64,000 nt of DNA, taken from assembly GCA_035772785.1 (NCBI GenBank), contig JAOCPU010000003.1, positions 620,001 through 684,000 on the forward strand, read 5' to 3'. The translations under genes were made by a program, and so were the position numbers. The notes beneath the pieces are model-generated. The model worked only from the letters and a program-made list of their open reading frames with translations, made no database searches and was not told where the DNA came from. Shown piece after piece: positions 11,501 to 24,191 of this stretch. Numbering within the stretch: position 1 is the first letter of the stretch; each line of letters begins with the position of its first letter. The stretch is from Phlebiopsis flavidoalba. Its lineage: Eukaryota; Basidiomycota; Agaricomycetes; Polyporales; Phanerochaetaceae.

Positions 11501-14338
11501 AAACGCGTCGCTCAGTCCCGTGTATCCGCCGAAGCGACAGGCCGAGGTCGGTACCAACCTCTCCCCCACCCAATAAGCAGGATTCCACTCAGGACCCTTC
11601 GTATCCGAGAAATAACCGGGCAAGTCGACGATCACCGTTATGCTAAAACGAAAGAGAAAAATGTCAAAACTAACAGCGAAAGAAACAAACATCATTCTCC
11701 CACTCCGCATAACCACAAGCTCCCTAGTGGTCCTAAAAATACTGTGAAGCGATCCAATGTTACTGGTAGCAAGGTTTCAAACATTACCAAACATTTCGAA
11801 GTCATGCACACCATTAAACACAACTAGACATCATCTGATCTCTGCGCGCGCGAGTGTCGATACGCTGTCATATCGATGGCCGACAAAGCTTAGTAAGGTG
11901 TCCGTTACCACTGCATCGCTGCGAAAATGCTGAGATCCTGGATAGTATCAAAGACGTCTGAGTCTGTATAGTACACTACGAAGATCTTGATTGAATCGAG
12001 TCCTCGATGGCACTAACTGTCGTCCCACGACCCGAGTGCGGAGGAGAGGGCTCCACATCGCACCCTCTCTGTCATAAGGATGGTAAAGACACTCCCTGTA
12101 TAGACCAACGTTCGAGCGGACGAGAAATTTCCGCCCAGCAGACTCTCAGATAAACTGCTACACTACCCCCTACCCTACCTGCTCATTCCATTAATATGAT
12201 CCGTATGTAAATAGCCGACAAGACTCCTGCGAGTACAACGATGTTTTACTTACACTAGACCATAAATAACGTACCCCCCGCAGGCTTGGTCGGCCATTTG
12301 ACGAGCCCCCGACCCCCTTTGTTAGAACACAGTGTACAACCAGGACAATCAACCCTGCAAATTTCATCGCACGATACGTCAATCTGATTGCTCCGGCTAT
12401 TCTCCGATCTTGAGATCATAAAACTCAAGCTTCACCCCGCCTACGCCAGGACGATACATGCGTTTCTCAATCTCACTTTCCGCCGTTATCCAACCGTCAC
12501 CTTTAACCACAGCCTACTGTTCCCGCCCTACACCAGCAATTTCCAACGCCCCCGAGTTTGGAGTCTTAGCCGGCTCCTAGGTCCCCAGTTGGGAGCGCAC
12601 ATCTATCCTCAGACCTTGCTGGCTCTCGTGGCCCCACACAGACCCCAAAACAATCGGCAGCAACGCAGTGAGAATGACGACCCGACATTGGGCACCCCAG
12701 GCCCCGAACACATCTTCCGCGACTCCTGCATGGTAGTTACGAATAGGACATGAACCTACGTCTATCATTGCTCTAGATCTTTGAAGTGAGCGTTGACCTT
12801 ATGGTAGCAACCACCACGTGATGGCTCATAGTTTTCTAGCTCTCCTCAATATCGGGACTTGCTGACGAAGTCCCGCGCAGAGAAGCGACAAGCACGGGAG
12901 GCTAGGCTAACCGATGGTGGGGAAGCATTTATGCCCGACGATCAGTCAGTCGCCGAGTCTTCATCTACCTGGGGTGTCGTGAACGTAGATTCTACGGATG
13001 GAGCTGATCCCACAGAAGAGCTCCGCGCGTTTCCCTCCTCTAGGCTGCCATGGGCCATCTGTGAGTGTTACGTGCAGGAATATGAATCGTACTCATATCA
13101 GTACCTAGCATTTGAGAGCGGTGGTCCTAACAATCAGTTGCACCGTCCTGTTCCGGAACAGTTTGATGCGCTTCGGCGGACGTACGACTGCGAGAAGAGC
13201 CTCATCGAGTCACTTGCTAGATGTGTCAAGTGGGATGCGAGCGGCGGGAAATCTGGCTCTGCTTTCCTGAAAACACTCGGTGCGTAAATTTCATAAACCT
13301 CGCCCACTCACGCGAAACTGACGTGGTTGTAAGATGATCGTTTCATCGCAAAAGAACTCTCGAGAGCAGAACTCCAGGCGATGGAAACGTTTTTTGCAAC
13401 CGGCCTACTTCGATTATATGTCATCTGCGGTAGTTGCTCACGTGAGTCTTCGTCCAGTTTTGTTTGCGTTGCCCTCATCTCTCCCCAGCGCCCCACTCTG
13501 CTCGCGAAAATCTTTGGATGTTTCAAAATCAGCTTCCCGAAAGACTCAAAAAGATCGGAGTAGCAGATCGAAGCCTACTCAGATGAATTTGCTAGTCATG
13601 GAGAACCTATTCTACGACCGACGCTTTTCTAAGGTCTGTTGAGTTCAAAAATCTCACCGTGACCCGTATGATATATCCCCTTTCAGATCTACGACTTGAA
13701 AGGTTCCACTCGCAACCGTCATGTTCAATCAAACCGGGCGAGAAAACGAGGTGTTGTTGGACGAGAACCTGGTAGAAAGCGAGTGGCGGTCATGTCAGTG
13801 TCGTGTAAACCATTGCTCACAATACCCCAGCTGCCCATCTGGCTCCGTTTTTTTACCTCCGGGAGCATTCGAAGCGTATCTTGCGCGGTGCATTATTCAA
13901 ACGACAGCAAGTTTTCTGGCAGACATAAACGTTATGGACTATTCATTAGTCGTTGGGGTGGACAGCACACAGAATGAGCTAGTTGTCGGCATTGTTGGTG
14001 CGTTGTACTACACAGACCTTGTGATGGAAATTTTTCTGATCGATTGTACAGATTATATTCGCACATACACTTGGGACAAAAACTTGAAAGCTGGGTCAAA
14101 GATTCAACATTCCTTGGGGGCGCGAAAAACAAGGGCGAACCCACTATCATCGGCCCCAAAACAATATCGACAGCGTTTCTTAAGCGCGATGGAAAGATAT
14201 TTCCCCTTGGTGAGTTACGGCCTGTCTACCGTTCTACGCGGCCTAACGTTCGGGCAGGTTCCTGACCGTTGGATGAAGCAGCATGATGCTCCCGAAGAAG
14301 AGGGCAATAATCTCCTGGATCTTTGGCCGGATTGGTGA
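5554..14338 (+). CDS. FAB1: 1-phosphatidylinositol-3-phosphate 5-kinase (Fab1/PIKfyve)
   Basis: Fab1 phosphorylates PI3P to PI(3,5)P2 on endosomes and vacuoles. The N-terminus reads as a broken TSTNPFSAEEDENDQSS motif near 5650-5690. A FYVE finger follows at about 6275-6540: WMDERCMQECYDCKKRC, then TWRRKHHCRIC, IYCSRCASNIIK and RFGHMLRD. The linker before the chaperonin-like domain (REWGTGETLLLKLL) is near 7400. The Cys-rich CCR region is at about 9730-10340, with LGQFIDE, WSACRLCGSATPFIPVSEE and LHHRNNLWYSALIDDLKLI. A long disordered linker follows. The PIPK kinase domain occupies about 13140-14290: SLARCVKWDASGGKSGSAFL, APAYFDYMSS, MNLLVMENLFYDRRFSK, DINVMDYSLVVGVD and AMERYFPLVPDRWMKQ. The stop is at 14336-14338. 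Frames change many times. The Cpn60/TCP1-like domain expected at 7.5-9.6 kb cannot be traced. The start at 5554 is one of two choices (the other is 5570). Confidence 0.93.
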
Positions 14339-14536
14339 TCATACTTCAGATACCCGTTCTCATCTCACTCTCACACTTGCACGATTATGGATGTTGCCGC
14401 ATTTACCTGGACTTATCGAGCATTGGACGCATGGAACACGTATAATCATGTACTATACATAATCGCGCATAGAGCATTCGCTATTTTTTGCAAAACACAC
14501 ACTGGTATACAAAGCATCAGACGGACTTGGAGCGCA
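14339..14536. terminator. Convergent gap between FAB1 and LTV1
   Basis: Both stop codons face this gap of about 200 bases, so it should contain both 3' ends. It is AT-rich (for example TACTATACATAATCG near 14451), which suits polyadenylation signals, but no clear AATAAA is present. Confidence 0.3.
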
Positions 14537-16415
14537 CTACAATTTACGTAGTTTTGATTTGTCCTTTTCGGATAATCTCTTCGTCTGTTGCTTCATCTCG
14601 GAGGCGAAGCGCTGCCTTGTTCGGCCTTCTTGTCCACTCTGCGTAGTTGTTTCTCTGCCTTGACAACTTGTTTGCGCATTTTCTTGTCTTCTTTGGATCA
14701 TCATTTTTGTCGCGAGTGACAGTGATGTCGTGCGGCTACGAGAACTGAGTAGACTCGGTGAGGTTGATCATTGGAAACTTACGTCTTATCCTCCTCCTCC
14801 TCTTCGTCTTCTTCGATGGTAGCGATTTGTTTTGCCCTTCGTAGAATACTTTTCCCGTCGACGATTGGTAGGCCAGTCTTGGGGTCTAGCTCTATTTTCG
14901 GTACTGAATTTGCTCTACGAGCGCGAATGAGTCTCGGATGATTTTCGAGGTTACTGTAGGTTGCTAGATATGATGATACGTGAGATATGATGTGTTGAGT
15001 AAAAAGACCTAAAGCATACTGAGTATGGTTTCGCAATCCCATGTATCCTTCCTTTTACTTCATCGACGTCGAGCCGGCTATCAATATGTCGTCTCTTGGC
15101 CCACACTATCCTCTCCATCGCATGAATCTTTTTGCTTGTCCCAGAGCCTTTTCGAATGGTGTCCAGCGGTTTTCCACGGCTGTACCCCCCATGCGAGAAC
15201 AGGACGCATTTTCCCTCCGATAATCTCGTAATTGTCGAGGAACTCGTTCATCATGTCGTTAAAGTCTTCTTCGCGAAGTGATGAGTTCCTGGTGCTTCGT
15301 CCGAATCAGAGCCGTCGTCCTCGAGCCTCTTCGTCGGAATCATATTCCACTCTGGATCTGTTTCAACAAGCATCAATATTAGACGAGAAGGCGATGCCTA
15401 ATTAACCAAACCTGGTCGAAGCGTTCGTCCAACGTAGTCAAAGCCTCGTTCCGAAAACATCGAGGATCTACTCATGCTATACCCAGAAGCATCCGAGGCA
15501 CCCTTGCGTCGCTTCTTACCGCCAATGACAGAGAATTGCGGAAGTGTGCCAACAGTGTCGCCGCCGTCAGAATATTCATCGAGGTCGGAATAGTGGTCGT
15601 CAGCCCCTGAAACCTTTTGCTCACGCTTGAAAAGCGTGCAAAACGCGTGCCTCCCATCCACTCTTCCTCGTCAACGCCTTCCGTTTGATATGTTATCCCC
15701 ATCGAATGCTCTTCTTCTATACCCTCCTCTCTAAATTCATACTCATATTCTTCGTCGTCCCCTCTCTCGCCTTCTTTCCACCAAATCCGCGAAGAAGTCC
15801 TCCTCTAACCCATCGTCCACGAAAGCGTCATCCTCCAGAGCCTCAAGAACTTGTCGGAGGTGAGGATCCATGTCCGGCTGAAAACCAGATAATGAGGTAG
15901 GGATGGCTTGCTGTGATTCATAATTTCTTGGGACCTCAAGAAGTGGTAACGGTAGTGCTTCTGGCGGAAAGATCGACCAAAAGTAATGGGCTCTTTCGCT
16001 TTCCCCTTTCCCTTTGGTTTTGCCGAGGGAGCTTCAATCAAGACGCTCTCAACACCGTCCTCTTGGACTCCCACAGGACGCAGGTGCTGCATGTAGTCGT
16101 AGTTCGTGTCGTCGAAGTAAATTCCGTACGCGGCAGCTTGTCCAATATTGGCTCGCTTGCCATCCATGCTCTAGGTCTGCCGGATTGAGCGTTTGCTCGA
16201 GGTCAGCTCGAGACCCCCTGTGTAACCCTCTAAATCAGCACAACAGAGAGGGAAAAGAGCATATACAACGCACCTTTCGGACATTGCCTCTCTCGACCTC
16301 TTTCAAGACGTGCTGACTTGCTTCGGGATCATGAATAAGTGGATCCCTTAAGGAGCGATGCACTAGCTGAAAGTGCTTCACTCCCGGCTGCCTAAACATC
16401 GATTTTTTGTGGCAT
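14537..16415 (-). CDS. LTV1: Ltv1, 40S ribosome biogenesis and export factor
   Basis: Ltv1 is an assembly factor of the pre-40S subunit. Read from the start at 16415, the protein opens with MPQKKSMFRQPGVKHFQLVH after one base is corrected. It continues with RSLRDPLIHDPEASQHVLK and VERGNVRK, the usual N-terminal signature. AAAYGIYFDDTNYDYMQHL lies near 16090-16140, followed by VGVQEDGVESVLIEAP and a Lys/Gly/Pro stretch. Acidic runs typical of the family lie at 15600-15700 and near 14790-14810. TGLPIVDGKSILRRAKQ is near 14830-14880. The C-terminus is basic coiled coil (KEDKKMRKQVVKAEKQLRR, then KQQTKRLSEKDKSKLRKL), ending at 14537. At least four frameshifts interrupt it. Its gene is convergent with FAB1 and divergent from TAF2. 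Confidence 0.92.
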
Positions 16416-16754
16416 TTTGATTGAAGTGTAGGGTATGAGAGGACAAGAGGCCGAGAGGATGCAATTCAAGTGCAATAAAGGAGGCGCCTCGTAAAAGTCT
16501 CGATCATTTGGACCCTCTCGATTAGGATATTATGTAAGCCATTCGCGTGAGGTGGGCAAGCGTCGGTCACACCTGCGCGCTCCTCGAAGTCAGTTCCGCC
16601 GTCACCTGCAGCGGCGACCTCGACCAATACCCCAAACCACTATCACATTGAATTGCAGACCTAGCACTACTATAGTCCTAAATCATAACTTCCTGATATC
16701 CCTTGTGGCCGTCGGCCATACACGCGTAGAAGCGTCCTTACAGGAGACCGGAAC
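16416..16754. promoter_or_regulatory. Divergent promoter region LTV1 / TAF2
   Basis: About 340 bases lie between the two proposed starts, which point outward. The stretch contains no open frame of note. If the TAF2 start is nearer the first conserved residues at about 16857, the region is up to 440 bases. Confidence 0.4.
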
Positions 16755-19700
16755 ATGCAGCGGGAGCACTCTCGGCGTGGCTTCTCTCTATACGTGTCCT
16801 TTTCCTTCTACATTGCATTAACGACTCCTGACATCAAGAATCTTATATACTACTAGTCACCAAAAGGTCGTGTTAGAGGTTGATTTCGCGGGAAGTCTTT
16901 GGGTACGCAGTCAAGAATCTCTCTAGTCCAACTAGGCGAATTCATCATCATCTTCTATAGGGCTACACAGAGTTGACTGTGATACCGGAGACAAAGGACT
17001 TGAAATCGATTCATCATCTGAACTCTAGGCAATGCAGTGCGTATCGTAGTACAAGCCAAGCAACAGGTTGACAATTGACCCATTGATCTCGCTAGCTATC
17101 CATTCCGTGACTGTGGCCTCCGAACCTGCCGAGTTTGTACACAGCGACCCTTTTGCAACTCTACATACCTCTAAGCCCCAGGACGGACATACTCATCCCC
17201 GAGCTGAAAAACGACAACTCTACTCTGCTCTGGCGGAATGTGATGAAGGAGAGTTATCCATTGGCATCCCGAGGGACGCTGTCGTAAACACAGCCCGGAC
17301 AATGCGCTTTCAGGAATCATTAGGCGAAGGTGTGCTGTGTGCTGTTCAATTAGAGGCCGAATATCTGACTTGCTCGCGCGGCCGCTTGATCGTCTCTAGC
17401 AGCTACTCCTGACCGCAGACTCCTGGTTTCCCCACACAGCCGCCTGTCCCATCTTTCGAGTTCTCCCCCATTATCGTCAAAATTGTATACAGCCTACGCA
17501 ATCCGCCGGATGGTGTACAATTCGTGTTGCCTACGATGCCTTTCCTTACGTGAGCTTTCTTTGCTAGCCATTGACTACAGCTTTCTTCTAACCGTACATC
17601 ATTCGTCATCTTTTCAGCGCGTTCCTCACGTTTACACCACCACCTTCGTCTCCTGACCTCCCCAAAAAAGTTGTCCACGTCCACCAGATGCTGGGGTTCC
17701 GTGTCTTGACAATCTTTGGGAGAAGTGCACCTGCGGAGTTTCCAGTTCGTCCGTCCAAGACATCTGGAACAAATGGACGACGAACCAAGATCTGGATGAC
17801 GAGGACATACCGGAGAGTGATTATCCCACCGTGCTCGTAGTGTGTAGTGGAGAGCTCGTAGAACAGGTGAGCGCATCTCAGTAACACGGTCGTATAAGCT
17901 GATTCGTGAGTCTGCAGATTTCTCATCCGCACAAACTCCGGCAAAACCATCATTCTTGTTCTCAGCACAGCTCATACCTTGACTTCTGTGCAACATATAG
18001 CTTGGGCCGCTGGACCGTTTTACGTTCACACACCGTGCCCTCTGAGATGTCGACTGCCGAAGACGCGTCGGGGATCTCACAACCTTCATGCACGGGGCCT
18101 TTTGTCTTCCTGGACTAGTGAGCACCAACTACTACCCTCCATTTCTTTTCATACGGCTCAGCGATGAGCTTCTACTCATCCCGAATTCGGGTCCTACCCG
18201 TTTGGCTCTTACAAGCTGGTTTTCGTGGATGAAATGCCGGCACAACGATTTGATGCAGCGACTCTGTCTCTCGTCACGGTTCGTAAATCTGTTACATGCA
18301 GAAGATGCCATCGACCAAGTGTATGAGACGATGGCTCTGTCTCAGTCATGCTTTGGCCTGCCAGTGGGTAGGCATTAATATCCAGCAGAAGACTTGGTCC
18401 GACACATGGCTTGTAAATGGATTGGGGCTGTACATCACTGGCCTCTATCTCAAGAAGCTTCTGGGTAACAACGAATACCGGTTCAGGCTCAAGAAGGACA
18501 TGGAGCGTGTCATCGAGATGGACAGTGGCCCTATGGTTCCGATTTGTCAGCCACAGGTCTTAGAGCCTCCAGACCCGACTCAGCTGGCTTTCATCAATTT
18601 GAAGGCTCCTCTGATCCTGCACATTCTTGACCGCCGGTTAGGAAAATCAGGCACTTCCCTTGGGTTGTCTCGTGTTCTCCCGAAGGTGTTTCTCTCAGCT
18701 ATCAGTGGTGAGATGCAAAACAACGCCATTTCTACCCCACGCTTTTCTGCGAATGTGTCGCAAGGTCAGCGGCATCGACCCACGTTCTTTTGCAGAAACA
18801 ATGGATATACGGTAGTGGATGCCCTACGTTTGGGTTTTCCGCAAGCTTCAATCGCAAGAAAACATGGCCGTCGAAATTCAGATGCGTCAAGAGTCCCAGC
18901 CTACAAAGCCCACGAGAACATCGAGGTCGAGAAATTGATATATAAACCTGTTCAATTTTTCGAGGTGAGCAATGCTCAACAGTTCGATTGCACCACACTT
19001 AACGTTCTACAGGGACAAATGACGATTCGTATACACGAAGCTGACGGTACTCACGCGTACGAGCACGTCTTGGACATTCGAAGCCCATTCAAGCGCTATG
19101 AAGTACCGTTCAACACGAAATATAAACGCGTGCGTAGGAACACCAAACGTTACCTCGCCCGCCAGGCGGCCGCGCAGGCCGCTGCAGAAGGAGATGCCGA
19201 GGCAGCGGCAGCAATGGATATGGTAGACATGGGCTTCGGTCTCGAGATCTGGGAAAAAGAAAAGGAGCGCGAGAACTGGTGGAAAGTGGCTGACTGGACA
19301 GAAGAGGACGAGCAGAATATGTCTGGCCAAACGTATGAGTGGATACGCATCGACGCAGACTTCGAATGGATCGCCGCAATCTCTTTCGACCAAAAGGACT
19401 ACATGTGGGTATCTCAGTTACAACGTGATCGAGACGTCGTGGCTCAGTATGAGGCAAGTGACAACCCTGTAATCTGAGTGCCACGCGTAATCTTACTACC
19501 TTAGGCTATAACAATGCTTGCAAAGCAGCCCAACGCCATCATTTCAAGTACCTTCACGAAGACTGTCCTTGTAACGAACTACTTCTTTCGCATTCGATGC
19601 GAGGGGGGCCATGTACAGGCCGCTCAAGCCCTAATCACAGTACGTACAATGTCTTCCCTTCCAACCTATCTAATACCTGCTTCGTCACGTGTGCCATACA

Positions 19701-22700
19701 ACGATTGGATTGGATGGGTTTATTTCACATTGTTCAAACTCTTCCTTCGATATGCTACGACTACCGGAAGATCATAACAATAAAACACCATAAGACTTTG
19801 TTTCACGCACATACATACGTGCACCCACGTCCCAATGACTTCAGCGATTTTGCGGAATATTTCTGTACCCGTAGTAAGGTTTTGGTGGTTCTTTCTGCAC
19901 CATATGTGTATTCACTCCAGACTCAAACCCGAGACACACCGGGGAGTCCATATGAGCTGTATAAACTCGTCCAGGCAATTTCCCGCACGTTCCGCTTTGG
20001 CCAACAACACGGCAAGACCTCACAACCACACGTAGTCACACCGGGCAATATTGTCCACCACCCTCATCTGACCCACTTTTGCAGCTATTAATGACAATAC
20101 TTCCAACCCCGTACGTCCACTATCTCCGTGTGGAGATAAAGAAGGCACACTCACTAATTATCATCACCTCCCTAGGTATATCCCGATGCTCTCTACATTT
20201 GTACCATCATCGTCCAGCTTTGGCCGTGCGCGAGTGTGTATCCACTAAGCCTCCTGAACACTCGAGGCCCGACTGTGAAATTATCGTGACAGCACTCGAC
20301 TACTAGAGACAGTTCCCCCCCAATGGGTCTAATCCTGTGGAATGGTGTGTAGTCGTGCGCGTGCAATCAAAGCACTTACGCTAACGTAGATCCCGAGCAG
20401 TTAACAGAAGTGTTGGATCGTCCTGTACCCTTCATCTAACTCCAGCGTTCTAGCACTCACATATGGTATAGTAAGGAAATATAGCAACTGGGCGAAACTA
20501 TAGTAAGCAGGTCACTTCACGAACCAGGGTTTCTCAACGTCATACGTTCAATTCGTACCCAGCCACTGATCAATTGCAAGACCTGGACAGGCCCGTTCCA
20601 CAGTTTTGAATCTTTGCTCTCGCATGTGTTGCCAAATGGCCTATTCCTGAACTATCCACACCGCGGATTATGTGCACCGAGAGCAACTAGCCTCATATGC
20701 CCACTCACAATGGTACGTGGGCTTGAATGCTAGTGGATATCCAGGACATGCGCGTTGACCTCGTGGGCGCACGACGAGGGGGGGGAAGGGAACTATACGC
20801 AAGTTCGTAATTGGCCCCGCACCTTCGCTCGAACTCCTTGTTCCTGACGAAATGGTACACACCGAACGTCATGCAGTGTAGTGAAATACTGAGTCCCTAG
20901 GTGATTGCCCACGATGTTCGATTGCTAGGGCCATTCGCACAGACGGCATGTTCCACCACCGAAATGGGTCATGTCTGCACCAACATTGGTAGTCTTCTTA
21001 GTCAGTATGGGATTGTGAGATGGAAGTCATGAAGAAGTCTATAAGCAGTGCCGTGCTTGTGGAAGAAGACGGTGCTGGCACCGAGAGCAAGAAAGAGAGC
21101 CAGAAGAGATGAACTGTGGACCTTATGGATCAAGGCCTTTGAGGGGAAGGACCCTGATGTAGGCAAGAACAATATGATTCGCAAACTTCTTGATGCCTTC
21201 TAGCAGTGTACGTTATCGTCGACCTCTCATGGACCTATACTCACATAGCCATGAGCTCTCCCGATGTTCGACCGAGGAGGTTCGATGGTCACTACTCAAG
21301 CTCGTCTGACTTGTTGTTCCGCGGAGACCCGGAACAACCACCAAAAAGTTGTCATTCATCTCCCACCGCGACGCCAGTAATAGAGGCTGCCTCCTCCCCT
21401 TCCCATTCTGTTGTCAAGCCTACCTCTCAAACCCCAGAGAACGCTGTCCATCAAGGAGGGCCCCTACCTCCCAGAAGTCCTCTAACCCCTACAGTAGGAT
21501 TCCACGAAGCTCAAGCTTCCCGGAACGTGGCACTCGCGTGGATGTTACTACTCGCACCCCCCTGACCTGGCCACGCCCCGTGCGGACACTAAACGAACCA
21601 CAACGAACGGCAGTTTCGCAGTTCCCAAACCTCCTCTCCCGAAGAAGGTCGACGTGAGGTCTGCGCCGAGGCATGTGCCGAAAGCTCAATCGGGTGGAAT
21701 TGACGACTCACGACGTCGTCGGAATGTCGTGCTACGCTCAAGTAAACTCATAATGAGCACATAAATCGGCCCCTTTGTTTCGCCAGCCTGTCGATCCCGT
21801 GAGGGATCGTGCGCCCGAGTACGTTCTTGCAATGGTCCATACATACCAATCTAACGAGCCGTGCACCAGGCTACTTACAGGTCATCAAGAATCCCATGGA
21901 TTTTGTAGTACCATGGGAGTCAAGCTCGACCCCAAGGCCTCTACAAGGATCGATCCGCATTTGAGCAGGACTTTCGTCTCATGGTCGCGAATGCAAAGCT
22001 CTACAACGCGCCGAAGATTTGTTACCCCTTCGATTGAAGCCTTCCAAATTGGGGAAGCTTATTTTGAGAAAGGTCTGTCGTCAGTTTTTGCCACTCAGGC
22101 ACCTTGTAACTTAGGCGTCTACAGAATGGGCTCGTATGAACAAGACTCTAGAAGCAAAGGCGGCAAACTCGTCCCCCTCCTCCTCCAGCAACTCCCCCAG
22201 CGTTTAAAATTTCACAACCCCAGTGCTAGAAATCCCCCCGAGAAGGCCGTCCACACCAACCCCAGCTCCCTCTGGCCCTACTCGTCCGATCATCAAACTC
22301 AAAGTCACGGCGGCCCGAAACTCATGGTTCAGCGCCCAGTCTGCACCTACGCCTATAGCAGAAACCCCCAAAACGAAGAAGCTGAAGGACAAGAAGCCAA
22401 AAGCCAACGCCAACTGGGCTACGTCTACCACTGCTGAAAAACTTCTTCGACGATCAGTCAGCGGATGCAAGACCTTTTTGGAGGGAAGTCATTGCTATTG
22501 AGCGGGAGCAGAAAGAGGAGCGTAAACAGCGGCCAGAGTGTGGAGAAAGAGCGTGTCAGGGACAAGGATAAAGATCGGTGTCCGAGAGGAAAGAGTGGGG
22601 GAAGATGAGGAGAGGGAGCGCGAGAGGGAGAGCGTTAGTCGAGAACAGGAGCAAAAGCAGTCTGTTCCGAAGGTCGTCATCGGCAAACGCAAGAAAGCCC

Positions 22701-23891
22701 GTCCCTCAAGGGGCCGAAGACGAGGATGAAATCCTTGCGCTCGCAACGCCTGCGAAAAAAGGGAAAAGTCCACTGCGCCCTCACCTGTACCTGTCGCTGG
22801 ACCCGTCTACTACGTCTGCCAAGTCATCGGAGAAGGGGATTCGTGCGCGACCGTCCCCTGTCCCGATTGCCCCGAATACTTCTCAGCCAAAGAACGGAAT
22901 TGCAAACCCGAAAAGTCTCTCAAGGAGAGAGACTCTGTGCCGAAGATTTCCGTCAAAGGCAAGGAAAGAGAAGCGCCGAGTCCGATACCTACGCCCGAAG
23001 CCGAAGAAACCCTCTCCATCCAATGCTACCAACACTACTATCAACGAGCGGAAGTGCAAGGATATTCTCCGGTCCCTCCAAAAGGTCCCTGATGCCACTA
23101 TCTTCCTTCAACCTGGTTGACCCTGTGAGAGACGGATGCCCTACGTAAGCTTGCCACCTCCTTCTATATCTCCTGCTAACATAGATTCAGGTACTATGAT
23201 GAGATCCAGAACCCAATGGATTTTGGTACGAATATTCAGGCGAAGCTCAACTCAAGTGAATATCGCACGATGGAAGATTTCGCGAAGGACGTCGAACTCA
23301 TCTTTGCCAACTGTCGGCAGTTTAATCCGCCGACGACATATCCTGTGAAACTGTGCAGATGCCGTCGAGAAGGTGTGGAAGGGTTTATGGAGTAAGGCTA
23401 TGCAGAAGAAAACTGCCAGTTGAGCGAGAAGAACGTCTTTGCAGGGCTTGATGAATAAGCTAGTCGCAGACCCAGTGTGGCGTACCGCTGTCTACACGGT
23501 ACAATTTGACACTGACCCAAGCACAGCTCTTTCGTATTCCGCGAGCCCGTCGATCCTGTTCTCTTCAGATCCCGACGTACTTTGATGTCATTCCCAAAAA
23601 GAGAATGACCCGGGATTTGCGGGACTATCCGACAAAAGCTGGATGCCGAGAAGTACGACTCAGTCGACGCGTGGAAGCTGATATGCGAACCTCATGATCG
23701 ACAACGCGCTGGTGTTCAAACGGTGCCGAATCTGAAGTTGGGGTCATCGCGGTACAGGTAAAGGGACCAAATACAAGGAGATGGCTTCGGCGAAATGTAC
23801 CGAGGATCAGGCCTCACAAGCGGAAAAGGCGTGGAAAAGGGAACGCCTCAAGCGACCAAGAAGGCGAGACTGGGATGAGTCGCCGAACTGA
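16755..23891 (+). CDS. TAF2: TFIID subunit TAF2 with three C-terminal bromodomains
   Basis: TAF2 is the aminopeptidase-like TFIID subunit that contacts core-promoter DNA. The N-terminus shows HQKVVLEVDFAGSLW near 16860, then GYTELTVIPETKDLKSIH near 16960. The middle has WLVNGLGLYITGLYLKKLLG near 18400-18460, EWIRIDADFEWIAAISFDQ near 19335 and WVSQLQRDRDVVAQYEA near 19405. NDFSDFAEYF is near 19835. Beyond the normal TAF2 end come three bromodomains. The first, at 21775-22080, shows FRQPVDPVRDRAP, VIKNPMDF and MVANAKLYNAP. The second, at 23050-23400, shows YYDEIQNPMDFGT and ELIFANCRQFNPP. The third, at 23500-23770, shows PTYFDVIPKK and MIDNALVFN. Each keeps the Asn that binds acetyl-lysine. A charged Lys/Arg/Glu linker separates the first two. 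The protein ends RPRRRDWDESPN. The start at 16755 (MQREHSRRGFSLY, then an intron) is a guess; many frameshifts are present. Confidence 0.9.
21775..22080 (+). other. Bromodomain 1 of the TAF2 gene
   Basis: FRQPVDPVRDRAP is followed by what looks like an intron (GTACGTTC to TTACAG). After it come VIKNPMDF, MGVKLD, a shifted stretch FEQDFRLMVANAKLYNAP, and LPNW..AYFEK in yet another frame. The order matches the bromodomain ZA loop, helix A and the BC-loop Asn (in LYN). Confidence 0.85.
23050..23770 (+). other. Bromodomains 2 and 3 of the TAF2 gene
   Basis: Bromodomain 2 reads RKCKDILRSLQKVPDATIF, PVDPVRDG, YYDEIQNPMDFGT, MEDFAKDVELIFANCRQFN. Bromodomain 3 follows closely: FREPVDPV, PTYFDVIPKK, RQKLDAEKYDSVDAW, MIDNALVFN and VGVIAVQV. 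Both carry the Asn expected at the acetyl-lysine pocket. Frame changes occur between and inside the domains. Confidence 0.85.
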
Positions 23892-24191
23892 TGTGTAAAC
23901 ATTCTGCTGTAGTATAATCTTACTATTGTTCTGCACGCAACGTGCTTTGTTGTTTCCCGTACGCTCATTTTCTGTGTGTTACATTGTGTCGAGGTCACCA
24001 TAGCGAGCATTCGTACGCTCATAGAATTAGCCAGTAGATCAATTTTTAATGTCTACACCTCCAGCCAAAGACCCCAACGATCGCACGAAGCACCAAAAGC
24101 CTGGACATCATGGGTCGGCGAAGGACCCCTTAGGGTTACTCGAGACGCAGCCCTTTCGGCCCTTCATCGACAACCTTTTCCTCTAAACCAC

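Noticed and set aside
11099..11716. 205-residue minus-strand open frame
   Set aside because: It lies antisense to the disordered linker of FAB1. The plus strand shows linker motifs (AKAPSPKESSDEPDT) in order, and the minus frame has no family motif.
24049..24188. Upstream start MSTPPAKDPND for the HET-C gene
   Set aside because: Its frame closes before the signal segment, and family members begin directly with the hydrophobic signal; kept only as an alternative.
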